Shown here in pieces: positions 9,491-18,058 of a stretch of 33,407 bases of DNA; the first letter of the stretch is position 1, and each line of letters opens with the position of its first letter. The translations under genes and the position numbers were made by a program. The stretch is taken from positions 1-33,407 of the forward strand of contig JBBAAG010000030.1 of NCBI GenBank assembly GCA_041658405.1, given 5' to 3'. Origin of the DNA: Elusimicrobiota bacterium (lineage in GTDB: Bacteria > Elusimicrobiota > UBA5214 > JBBAAG01). A model generated the notes under the pieces. The model did no database searches. It was not told where the DNA came from and saw nothing but the letters and a program-made list of their open reading frames with translations.

Positions 9491-10840
9491 ATGGATAAAC
9501 AACTACAAGGTTTACTGGGAAAAACAATCAAGTGCCCCTGCGGGAAGTCACACAGTATTCCAACCAAAGACATTATTTTTGGCGAATACACGCTATACTC
9601 AATAGCGTCTCTTACATACAAATACTTCCCAAAGAACACAGGGATAACCTTAATTGCGGATAAGCGCACATACGCGCTTGCGGGTGACGCACTGATCTCC
9701 GCGCTTTCCTATAACAGTTCAAGCGGGTGGGTTGACACCATAATTGTGCCGGATAAAAAAAAATACGGCCAGCCTAAAGTTGATGATGAAACCATTGACT
9801 ATGTACTGCGCAGAACCCGTAGTAAATACATTATTTCTCTAGGTGCAGGCAGTATTAACGATATCTCAAAATCTGTTGCGACTAAGATAAAAGGTATTTA
9901 TATAACAATCCCCACAGCCCCATCGATGAACGGGTACACATCCTCAATCTCTGCAATCACAAGTAATGGATTGAAGATAACAACCCCGGCAGTCCCGCCG
10001 GTAGCAGTACTTTGTGATACCGCCATACTTTCTTCAGCACCCAAAGATCTGATACTTGCAGGCTTAGCGGACCTGATGTCAAAACCCGTTTGCGGGACAG
10101 ACTGGAAACTTTCGCATATCATGACAAACGAATACTGGTGCGCATTACCCGGCAAAATTGTGGAACACGCGGAGAAACAATGCCGCGCAGTTGCTAAAGA
10201 TATCGGTAAAGGTAACCCTTCCGCAGTTGCTACTTTAACTGAAGGATTACTGCTTTCCGGGATGTCAATGACAATTGCGGGCTCCAGCGCACCGGCTTCC
10301 GGAGGAGAACATTTGATCTCGCATTACTGGGATATCACAGCAGACCACGAGAAACGCTTACCCAACCTCCACGGGCGTCAGGTTGGAGTTGCAACGATTT
10401 TAACCGGTAAACTTTATGCGTACCTAAAAAACATTAACCCAAAGAGTATTAATATTGCGAATTTAACCGCGCAACATCCTGACTGGCCTGCGCGGGTAAA
10501 AGAACTGCGTAAACTCCATACCTACCTTGCTCCGCAGATAATACCTGAAGTAGAAAAAAAGTTTTGTACAAAAGAAAACCAGGCCGCGCGGTTATTCTTT
10601 ATAAAAACCAACTGGAGTAATATATGGCAGCAGTTAAACAAAACACTTCTCCCCTGGCAGGTAACCGAAAAAACCTTACGCACAGCCGGTGCACCGGTAA
10701 GGGCAAAACAGTTGGGGCTCTCCGGCAAAAAACTGGAACACACCTTATTATCCGCAAAAGATATGCGCGCGAGGTATACAGTATTAGATTTAGCGTCTGA
10801 CCTAGGTGTTTTGAATAAGTTTATTAAAGAAACAAGATAG
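9491..10840 (+). CDS. sn-glycerol-1-phosphate dehydrogenase (EgsA/AraM family)
   Basis: 449 residues; reduces dihydroxyacetone phosphate to sn-glycerol 1-phosphate with NAD(P)H in the cytosol. The N-terminal nucleotide-binding part has GAGSIND (118-124) and the phrase TIPTAPSMNGYTSS (139-152). The C-terminal helical part shows the expected metal ligands Asp194 (GLADLMSKP), His274 (GGEHLISH) and His294 (LHGRQVG). The family is archaeal EgsA and Bacillus AraM; the latter (about 394 residues) feeds a heptaprenylglyceryl phosphate pathway. A short Cys-rich N-terminal segment (CPCGKSH, 15-21) precedes the fold. ATG 9491 is chosen because GAGAGG sits four bases upstream; an in-frame TTG at 9461 would overlap the channel gene and is less likely. 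No prenylglyceryl-phosphate synthase is in the window, so the end product is not known. Confidence 0.9.
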   Translation: MDKQLQGLLGKTIKCPCGKSHSIPTKDIIFGEYTLYSIASLTYKYFPKNTGITLIADKRTYALAGDALISALSYNSSSGWVDTIIVPDKKKYGQPKVDDETIDYVLRRTRSKYIISLGAGSINDISKSVATKIKGIYITIPTAPSMNGYTSSISAITSNGLKITTPAVPPVAVLCDTAILSSAPKDLILAGLADLMSKPVCGTDWKLSHIMTNEYWCALPGKIVEHAEKQCRAVAKDIGKGNPSAVATLTEGLLLSGMSMTIAGSSAPASGGEHLISHYWDITADHEKRLPNLHGRQVGVATILTGKLYAYLKNINPKSINIANLTAQHPDWPARVKELRKLHTYLAPQIIPEVEKKFCTKENQAARLFFIKTNWSNIWQQLNKTLLPWQVTEKTLRTAGAPVRAKQLGLSGKKLEHTLLSAKDMRARYTVLDLASDLGVLNKFIKETR

Positions 10841-10849
10841 GTGGTTACC

Positions 10850-12487
10850 TTGAAATTACTAAGATTATTACTGGCACTAGCTGTTTTATACTATATTTAT
10901 CCGCAACCCATTGTTATTGCAGCTGAACAAGATAGATCCTCCGTACCGGTATTTACCTTTGTGCATATTACGGATACTCACATAATTGATACTGACAGTA
11001 TTAAAGCCCCGAACTACCAGTTCAGCACACAACTCTTTGAACGGTTCACCGAACTCTTAAACACGGAGAAAAACCATAAACTCCCTGACTTTGTGATAAT
11101 CTCCGGTGACCTCACGGATAAAGGCGACAAAAAAAGTTTTATTAAATTCATGAAATTAACCCAAAAAATCAATTGCCCCGTCTATTTTTTGGGAGGCAAC
11201 CACGACGTTATGCAATGGCGGAACAGCGAAAAAACTGACTGGGACAAAACGTACTATACCCAAATTTTTGGTACATCTGCATGGAACAACAGTATTTTAT
11301 ACAATAACGCTTTAGTCCTCACAGCATCACTACGCCGGTCTGACGGCGAAAATACGGTTGCATGGATAGAAAACGAGTTAAAGACAACAACCGGTACTTT
11401 CACAATTGTTTCAACACATTTCCCGGTTTATGGCCAACGAAAAAATTTTTCGTATATGGGCATCAGCGAGTATTTAGGAGGTATGGGATTTGACCTCCAA
11501 AAACACTTTGACCGTTACTCAAAAGACAGGGTTATACTTTACCTTACAGGGCATACACACATAAATTCTGTTTCACGTAAAAGTAATGTCTGGAATGTAA
11601 CCACCTCAGCACTAGGGAGTCCTACATCCTCAGGCTACCGTTTTTTTGAAGTTAATGACAATAAAGTTAAATCAACTTTTTATCACGTAACCCTATCTTC
11701 CTCTACTGTTCCGATTGAGTTTAAACCCGGCACAAAAACTGATAACTACCATCTATCCCCGGAAGAAAACCGTTTTGGGACAGAGATTGAACGTAAGTTC
11801 GAATTTTCTACGATCCCGGAGAAAGACTTTTTCCGCACAATTTCGTACCAAATGCTTACAGAAGGCACGGTACCGCCACCCGCGTACTGGTTAAAATCAA
11901 TCCTGATCTACCCTTCCACCCGCACATTTGTAATTGACGGTAAATATGACGATACTGAATGGAAATCCACAACAACAGTCTCGTTATACCGCTTCCGTGA
12001 CAGCCAAAACAAACCATTACCCTTTGGTACTACGGCATACGTAGCGTATGACAAAGAAAACCTGTACTTTTTCATAAAATGCCATGATCCGTATATCTCA
12101 ACAATCACTGCTACGCTTACCCAGCGGGACGATAATCTCTGGATAGATGACAGTGTTGACGTATACCTTGCCCCCGGGGGACAGCAGTCGCAATACTTCC
12201 ATTTTATTGTCAACCCGTTGAATACGCAATACGACGAAACGTGTTATAACTACGGGCGTACACGTTCAAGCACATGGGACGGCCGATGGTATTCCGCGGT
12301 TGACAAAGGGCAGGATTATTGGAATATAGAAATTAAAATACCGTTCAAAACTATCGGCAGCAGCAGTCCTGTTGGTTTTAACATAAGCCGCAGAAGGGTT
12401 TACGGATTTTATAATCTATCATATACCGGTATACAGAAAAGTCTTCATCAACCACAAAAATTTGCGTGTTTTTACTTAATGAAATAA
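10850..12487 (+). CDS. Exported calcineurin-like metallophosphoesterase with CBM9-like domain
   Basis: About 545 residues. A signal peptide (about 1-26, ending VIAA) is followed by a calcineurin-type phosphoesterase domain (about 33-270) with all metal motifs: DTH (42-44), GDLTDKG (from 86), GGNHD (115-119), THFPVYG (189-195) and GHTH (234-237). The C-terminal part (about 360-545) looks like a CBM9-type domain, with FVIDGKYDDTEW, AYVAYDKENLYFFIKCHDP and DDSVDVYLAPGG. The substrate is unknown. The start is TTG 10850: AGGTGG, overlapping the stop codon of the dehydrogenase gene, lies five bases upstream; GTG 10841 is in frame but has no site. The tight join implies co-translation with the dehydrogenase gene. 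A decayed copy of its middle part lies just downstream. Confidence 0.88.
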   Translation: MKLLRLLLALAVLYYIYPQPIVIAAEQDRSSVPVFTFVHITDTHIIDTDSIKAPNYQFSTQLFERFTELLNTEKNHKLPDFVIISGDLTDKGDKKSFIKFMKLTQKINCPVYFLGGNHDVMQWRNSEKTDWDKTYYTQIFGTSAWNNSILYNNALVLTASLRRSDGENTVAWIENELKTTTGTFTIVSTHFPVYGQRKNFSYMGISEYLGGMGFDLQKHFDRYSKDRVILYLTGHTHINSVSRKSNVWNVTTSALGSPTSSGYRFFEVNDNKVKSTFYHVTLSSSTVPIEFKPGTKTDNYHLSPEENRFGTEIERKFEFSTIPEKDFFRTISYQMLTEGTVPPPAYWLKSILIYPSTRTFVIDGKYDDTEWKSTTTVSLYRFRDSQNKPLPFGTTAYVAYDKENLYFFIKCHDPYISTITATLTQRDDNLWIDDSVDVYLAPGGQQSQYFHFIVNPLNTQYDETCYNYGRTRSSTWDGRWYSAVDKGQDYWNIEIKIPFKTIGSSSPVGFNISRRRVYGFYNLSYTGIQKSLHQPQKFACFYLMK

Positions 12488-12521
12488 GCCGGAAGTATGG
12501 TTAAAGAGAGGGTTTTTATAT

Positions 12522-13001
12522 ATGGCATCACGTATAATTGTATTGTTAACAACCCTGTTTTATCAAATTCCGTGAATTAACAACAAAACTTAACTGCCCA
12601 GTATATTTTATCGGAGGTAACCATGACGTAGAACAATGGCGGGGTAGTTCACGCCTTGACTGGGACAAAACAAGGTATAGCAATACCTTGGGCACAAACA
12701 CGTGGAGGTATGATTTCACGTACAAAAACACAGTTTTTTATTCTCGCATCACTACGCCGTACTGACGGTGATGACACTGTCGCGTGGATTGAAGAACGGT
12801 TGAAAGTATACCCGTCTTCATTCGCAGTAGTCGGCACGCATTTCCCGGTATACCCAGCGCGTGGCAATTTTGGCGCTATGGGCATAAGCGGCTTCATAGG
12901 CGGGATCGGGCTTGACTTCCCAAAAAGTTTTTGACCGCAACTCTAAGGATCGTGTTATCCTGTACCTCACAGGCCACAACCACACAAATTTGCGGATATA
13001 A
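12522..13001 (+). pseudogene. Decayed tandem paralogue of the metallophosphoesterase
   Basis: The region keeps a ribosome binding site (GAGAGGG), an ATG at 12522 and the first hydrophobic codons of a signal peptide, then hits a stop after 17 codons. In another frame it continues with a clear match to the middle of the upstream phosphoesterase: NCPVYFIGGNHDVEQWRG, then ILASLRRTDGDDTVAWIE, THFPVYPARGNFGAMGIS and LYLTGHNH. About 80 codons carrying the DxH and GD motifs are missing near the start, and everything after GHNH is gone. Two single-base shifts fall in T runs (12734-12739 and 12928-12932). The copy is well diverged in sequence from the intact gene, so the duplication is not recent. It ends 14 bases before the convergent rsmG stop. 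Confidence 0.88.
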
Positions 13002-13015
13002 TTTTAGGGAAGTAA

Positions 13016-13702
13016 TCAGGTTTTTGTTATAACAACAAGATTACGTGTAAATGTTTCTTTATCAGTAACAATATCGTTATTAACAATCCCTGTGAGCTTT
13101 GCGTTTATACGGTTAAGCTGGTTTCTTAACTCAACCTGTTCACTCTCCTCAACCTTTGTTTGATAAACCACTAATATTCCGCCGGGTTTAACTAAATTAA
13201 TTGAGTTTGCAACAATAACACAGGGTTTTGCAACTGCCCGCGCAGTAACAATATCATACTTCCGTGCGTGCACGTTTTGTTTCCCAGCATCTTCCGCGCG
13301 GATAGTGTATGTCTTAACCCCGGTAAGCGACAGTGTTTTTATTATATGTTCTACAAAAACCATTTTTTTGTTTACAGAATCCAGTAAGGTAACTTCAAGC
13401 CATGGGTATACAATTTTTATCGGTATCCCGGGAAACCCTGCGCCAGTACCCACATCGATTAATTTCACGGTTTTCCCGGGCAAGATATTGTTTTGTGATA
13501 ACACACGGTGTATCCCCAGAGAATCAACTATATGCTTATACACAACATCTTCGGGCTCAACTATACGGGTAAGATTGACCTCACGGTTCCATAATAACAG
13601 TTCCGTAATAAACTTTTCAATCTGTGAAACCTGCGTTTCTGTGAGCACCAACCCATACTGTTTTTTTAGTGCAATTCCCAAAAGTTCACGGTTTATCACC
13701 AC
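13016..13702 (-). CDS. rsmG: 16S rRNA (guanine-527-N7) methyltransferase RsmG (GidB)
   Basis: 228 residues, the usual length. It transfers a methyl group from S-adenosylmethionine to N7 of G527 of 16S rRNA. Visible are the substrate-side phrase NREVNLTRI (39-47), the SAM-binding loop DVGTGAGFPGIP (83-94), the acidic strand end LLDSVNKK (107-113), RAEDA (135-139) and the TARAVA phrase (153-158). GTG 13702 is used as the start; a second GTG follows directly, and AAGGGAG lies seven bases upstream. It starts 13 bases after the stop of the M28 peptidase gene, as last gene of a four-gene operon, which is an unusual place for a housekeeping gene that often sits near mnmG or parAB. Confidence 0.96.
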   Translation of the reverse strand: MVINRELLGIALKKQYGLVLTETQVSQIEKFITELLLWNREVNLTRIVEPEDVVYKHIVDSLGIHRVLSQNNILPGKTVKLIDVGTGAGFPGIPIKIVYPWLEVTLLDSVNKKMVFVEHIIKTLSLTGVKTYTIRAEDAGKQNVHARKYDIVTARAVAKPCVIVANSINLVKPGGILVVYQTKVEESEQVELRNQLNRINAKLTGIVNNDIVTDKETFTRNLVVITKT

Positions 13703-13715
13703 AATTAATCTCCCT

Positions 13716-15629
13716 TTATTTCACAACCGCAATTTTTCCTGTCATACTATTCCCCTCATCGTTTGTTATCCTATAAATATACACCCCTGATGAAACAGTA
13801 TACCCGCCATTACCGCGGCACCGCCAGGGCCATTTATATTCATCCTCAACATCACGATTGTAAACCAGTTGCCCTGCAATATCAAATATTCTTACCTTAA
13901 CTTTTTGCCCTAACCCCACAAACATCGCCTGCGGGTTGTCTTGTGTAAGCCTCACAGGGTTTGGGTAAACATAAACATCCTTCATCCCACGGGAAACCAC
14001 AGTCACTGCTCCGGATGACCATTCTCCCGTCCCTAAAACCGGGGAATAAACGTAAATATACTTCATCCCCGGAGCTATATTTGTAACATCCCAATCATAC
14101 GTACCTGTTGGGCCGGATAACTGTGTAATAAACTTTTTGTCGCTAACCCCGCGGTAATCACTGTAATAAAGTTCAACCACAGAATCGCCGGTACCGTCCC
14201 ACCTGATCGTATACATACTCCCCTGAAACACAGTATCATCCAAACTATATGGCCTTAGCACTGCGACATTAGTCGGGCTGTCATACGGATTTGCGAGTTC
14301 CGCTACTGCTGCAATACATAGCTTGACATTTTTGTGGAAGAAAACCAGGTCTAAAGCAGATACTGTATCCTGCCCCGAATGATAGTACGGATTAAAATCT
14401 TCTGAACTCCAGTCATACGCTTCAGACGCCATCACCGCAGTCTTATTCTTAATCCAAAACGATGAATGGTCACTCCAGTACGCACCGTCATCGATAACAA
14501 TATTTACCGGCATACCGATACCATAAGTTTCGCTAACCTGTTTTACCCTCCATGCCATCCATTCACTTGCCGTATTTGCTGTGAGTTCAAGATCATACTT
14601 TTTTCCGGTACTCCAATACCCTATCATATCCATATTCAACACCCCGGCAATATCAGTGGAGGTATCTTTGTTTACGAAATACCTGCTGCCCACCATCCCC
14701 TGTTCCTCACCACCGAAAAGTATAAATTTGATGGTATAGTTAAACTTTTGTTGCTTAAAACATTTCGCAGCAGCAAGAACACCGGCTACACCCGTAGCGT
14801 TATCATCCACCCCCGGTGCGTATGTATAAGGATCATTACTTATAGAATCATGATGCGCGCAGATAATAAAACTTTTATTCCCCATAGTTTCTCCGGGCAG
14901 TGTAGCAATTACATTATAATTTGTAGTATTACGGTTAAGAAATGCTTGGATCTCCGGGGTATACCCAAAACTTTGCAGTTTAGCTACCAAATAATCCCTC
15001 ACTGCGCCGGGATTACCGTTAAACGCATACCGTGTCCCCATGTTTTGAAGATCAGCCAGGTACTGTTCTGTATCCGTCACAGAAATTGTACTGATGATAG
15101 ACGCTATCACTACCTGATCCTTATCAGTTAAAGACAATGCCTGGTTTGTATTCCGTGAAAGCACAGCACGGGCATGCGGATACTGTACTTTCGGTAATAA
15201 CGGCACAACCTTGAAACCCGATATAATCAACTTATCAACACTATCCTCAGTCAATTTACAAACAATACCGTTACGGTTTTCATAAAGGACGCTTTCACCG
15301 GGAATACATCCGCGGGGGCTACGGTTTTTTGTAATAAAATAACACTCTTCGCCTTTAATTAATGTACCTAATAACTTTGTCTTGAACTCAGTAAACCCCT
15401 GTTTGCCTTCAATACCAGCAGAATAAATTATTATTTCATTATCCGTATACCTTACGCCTACAGAACATATGGAATCAAGGTTTGTACTAAACTCTTTTGC
15501 AGCAGAATACACGTTTACCGGGGAAGGCATAGTTTCTGCTATTAAAACCGCGCTTAATACTAAATTTGAGAAAACAACCAAAAGATATGTACAAAAATAA
15601 AACTTACTTCTTTTTAGAAGAAAAATCAT
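13716..15629 (-). CDS. Exported M28 family zinc aminopeptidase with C-terminal tail
   Basis: 637 residues: an N-terminal hydrophobic signal segment (about 10-31), a pro-region, an M28 peptidase domain (about 185-450), an Ig-like region and a C-terminal tail. The two-zinc ligands are visible: His259 and Asp261 (AHHDS), Asp275/276 (GVDDNATG), Glu308-Glu309 (GGEEQG), Asp334 (NMDMIGY) and His417 (YYHSGQDT). The tail (about 550-637) has YPNPVRL, a VRIFDIAGQLVYNRD strand pair, SGVYIYRI and a MTGKIAVVK end, like type IX or FlgD-type tails. Substrate peptides are unknown. ATG 15629 overlaps the upstream stop by four bases (ATGA), so translation is coupled to the TPR/transglutaminase-like gene. Confidence 0.92.
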   Translation of the reverse strand: MIFLLKRSKFYFCTYLLVVFSNLVLSAVLIAETMPSPVNVYSAAKEFSTNLDSICSVGVRYTDNEIIIYSAGIEGKQGFTEFKTKLLGTLIKGEECYFITKNRSPRGCIPGESVLYENRNGIVCKLTEDSVDKLIISGFKVVPLLPKVQYPHARAVLSRNTNQALSLTDKDQVVIASIISTISVTDTEQYLADLQNMGTRYAFNGNPGAVRDYLVAKLQSFGYTPEIQAFLNRNTTNYNVIATLPGETMGNKSFIICAHHDSISNDPYTYAPGVDDNATGVAGVLAAAKCFKQQKFNYTIKFILFGGEEQGMVGSRYFVNKDTSTDIAGVLNMDMIGYWSTGKKYDLELTANTASEWMAWRVKQVSETYGIGMPVNIVIDDGAYWSDHSSFWIKNKTAVMASEAYDWSSEDFNPYYHSGQDTVSALDLVFFHKNVKLCIAAVAELANPYDSPTNVAVLRPYSLDDTVFQGSMYTIRWDGTGDSVVELYYSDYRGVSDKKFITQLSGPTGTYDWDVTNIAPGMKYIYVYSPVLGTGEWSSGAVTVVSRGMKDVYVYPNPVRLTQDNPQAMFVGLGQKVKVRIFDIAGQLVYNRDVEDEYKWPWRCRGNGGYTVSSGVYIYRITNDEGNSMTGKIAVVK

Positions 15630-18058
15630 TTCCTTTGCAGTACTACCTGTTTATCAGTTTCCCTGGCAAGTGATTCATACATTTTTTTGTAACCGCTATA
15701 TTCACCAGTCATAACCGTTCTTTCAAAATCTTCGGATATTTCCTCAAACTTCAACGTTATATTGTCTATCAAAGAATATTTGTTGATATACTTAAACCAC
15801 TTATTATTTTCTGTGACCGGCACAGGTACAAATTTAGCGGACATCCCTTCCGGCAGGTGCAGCACTATCTCGGATACACTTTTATTTGGCATCCCTAAAT
15901 CCATAGGATATACACGTGTTTCGCGTGACACACTCCCCGCGGAAATACCACCCAGCGCAGGGACAATATTATCATTCCCCGCGTCTATCAAAAACTTGGG
16001 GCCCGAAAATTTTGTGTAAATCTTAACATGTTTTGTTAGATCCTCAAAATCCGATATTTTGTAGTCCAGCAGCTCACCCCCGGGTGTAATATTATTAACC
16101 CTATTCTTTAAAGACTCCTTGACTAATACGGGTTTTGTATATTTTAACCACCCGCGCTGTCCCTGGTCATACGCACCGGAAGTTGTTAATGTCCGTGTTG
16201 CCATGATCTTGCCATTTTTATCTATCGCCAGATCCATATCAAGTTTCACCAAATTATTTTCTGAAGGTAAGACCGGTGTCATCTCAACCAAAACATTTGA
16301 TGTTGTCATCACAAGCACATACCTACCCTGATCACCGTATGGCAAATCGTTGTATGAACACGTTTCGGCTGTAGGGTCAAGGTATAACAGTTTATCATCA
16401 ATTTTAACCGCCGTGATTGCGTGGTTAAAATATAACGACGGAAACTGTTTATCTACCACCAACACCCCGCGGGTACCTATAAGCACAGGGTATGCGGTAA
16501 CACCTGCTTCTTTCAGCATTGATATCAACAATATAGCTTTATCTTTGCAATCACCATACTTATTCGCAAAAATTTCAGCCGCAGAATGAGGTTCATACCC
16601 GGCAGTACCGTATTCCACACCGACATACCGTATCTTTGAAGCAACCCAGTGATATACAGCTTCCGCCTTATCTTTCAGCAAAACTTTACCTTTGATAAGT
16701 ACCGCCACCTGTTTTTTAATTGCTTCATCAGCACCTATCTTATCCTTAGCCAGGGGCCACCACCACCGGTATATTTCATCCCAGGAATTAAACGTTGACA
16801 TCTGTAGATACGCCGTAACCTGAGAATACGGCGGCATTGATGGTTCAGAAATTATTTCCGGGATATTACTGAACACCCATTCATACACTTTATTATCTTT
16901 ATTTTCACGTACTACCGGTTTAAAATCGAGGTTTATCTTAACATACCCGGGATCGTATGGTTTGTATTTCACCGCAAAACTTTGCGGTACTTTTAATATA
17001 AACTTTTTCCCGATGACCGGTTCATATTCCTGTACCATAACACGATCGATTATATGTTTATCATCAATCAATCCGTTAACCACCCAGCGCGCTTTATACT
17101 CAATATAACACCCATCAACAATCTCCGGCATTGACACTATCATGACCCTAGCATTACTGTACAACGGAAAGTTCATGTACCGGCTGACATCGCGGATATG
17201 TTTTTTCCCTACGGTGATAACCTCACCCGTAGGTTTAATAGTCCGCGCAAATACAAGCTCAACCTTTTCGTCGGTACTGTCATAGTCAAGCTCAATTTCG
17301 CCATACCCTTTCCCCCGGTCGTTAAGTATTTTGATAAGGTTATGCTGTTCAACAATTGTTGAGGAGTCAGGTTTTACTTCTACCGATTCCCTGCGAAAAA
17401 CTATGATTGCCCCGGCATTAGGATACTTCTCCGTCCCGGGTGTTGACTTCACGAGCTTACGTATTTCTTCTGGCAACCCTTCAATAGTAGCGTTCTTCGC
17501 CAACGCATTAATATTCTCAAGTTTTTGTATAGCTAAAGATTTGTATTTACTTTCAAGCTTGTATACACACACTTTCTCGTATAACTCCTTAGCTTGTGGA
17601 TACAAGTTCTGGCGTTCACACACCTGTGCTTGACAATACAAAACCTCATCATCTGTGTATGCCGGGAGGATAGACTCAAATATTTTTAGTGCGTTAGTAT
17701 CATCATTAAACCGGTAGTACGCCAAGCCCAAGAGTTTTGCAACACGCGTATTTACTGCCGTAGAAACGTATACCGACTGTAGTTCGGTGATACATTTTTC
17801 ATAATCCCCGTGTGAATAATAAAGTTCCCCGAGTTTAAGTATTACCTCCTGGTTATCAACCCCAGGCACCTTCGCACGGAGATACGCATCCACTGCTTTA
17901 TCATACGCAACTGCGCTTTGTTTAGCATAATCATCACCCTGCAGTAAAAATGGCACGTTTTCCGCGGAAATTATACTGCAGCAGTTAAATAAAGAAAGGA
18001 TAAGCACAACAGAATGTACTGCTGCGTATGGACTAAAATATTTCGTTTGTCCTGTCAT
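15626..18058 (-). CDS. Exported TPR / DUF3857 / transglutaminase-like protein
   Basis: 810 residues. A signal peptide (about 1-32, ending SIISA) is followed by TPR-like helical repeats (about 40-190), a DUF3857 domain (about 215-400) and a transglutaminase-like domain (about 430-570). The papain-like triad is intact: Cys504 in YGDCKDKA, His546 in FNHAI and Asp561 in YLDPTAE. The remaining 240 residues form a beta-rich C-terminal domain as in other DUF3857 proteins. Such proteins are exported and thought to act as peptidases or cross-linkers, but I know of no defined substrate. The gene overlaps both neighbours by four bases (acyl-CoA synthetase upstream, M28 peptidase downstream), so the three are surely one operon. 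Confidence 0.88.
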   Translation of the reverse strand: MTGQTKYFSPYAAVHSVVLILSLFNCCSIISAENVPFLLQGDDYAKQSAVAYDKAVDAYLRAKVPGVDNQEVILKLGELYYSHGDYEKCITELQSVYVSTAVNTRVAKLLGLAYYRFNDDTNALKIFESILPAYTDDEVLYCQAQVCERQNLYPQAKELYEKVCVYKLESKYKSLAIQKLENINALAKNATIEGLPEEIRKLVKSTPGTEKYPNAGAIIVFRRESVEVKPDSSTIVEQHNLIKILNDRGKGYGEIELDYDSTDEKVELVFARTIKPTGEVITVGKKHIRDVSRYMNFPLYSNARVMIVSMPEIVDGCYIEYKARWVVNGLIDDKHIIDRVMVQEYEPVIGKKFILKVPQSFAVKYKPYDPGYVKINLDFKPVVRENKDNKVYEWVFSNIPEIISEPSMPPYSQVTAYLQMSTFNSWDEIYRWWWPLAKDKIGADEAIKKQVAVLIKGKVLLKDKAEAVYHWVASKIRYVGVEYGTAGYEPHSAAEIFANKYGDCKDKAILLISMLKEAGVTAYPVLIGTRGVLVVDKQFPSLYFNHAITAVKIDDKLLYLDPTAETCSYNDLPYGDQGRYVLVMTTSNVLVEMTPVLPSENNLVKLDMDLAIDKNGKIMATRTLTTSGAYDQGQRGWLKYTKPVLVKESLKNRVNNITPGGELLDYKISDFEDLTKHVKIYTKFSGPKFLIDAGNDNIVPALGGISAGSVSRETRVYPMDLGMPNKSVSEIVLHLPEGMSAKFVPVPVTENNKWFKYINKYSLIDNITLKFEEISEDFERTVMTGEYSGYKKMYESLARETDKQVVLQRK

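Noticed and set aside
12656..12934. Separate small gene of 92 codons
   Set aside because: Its residues from about 28 on match the middle of the upstream phosphoesterase and its first part is out of frame, so it is a pseudogene fragment.
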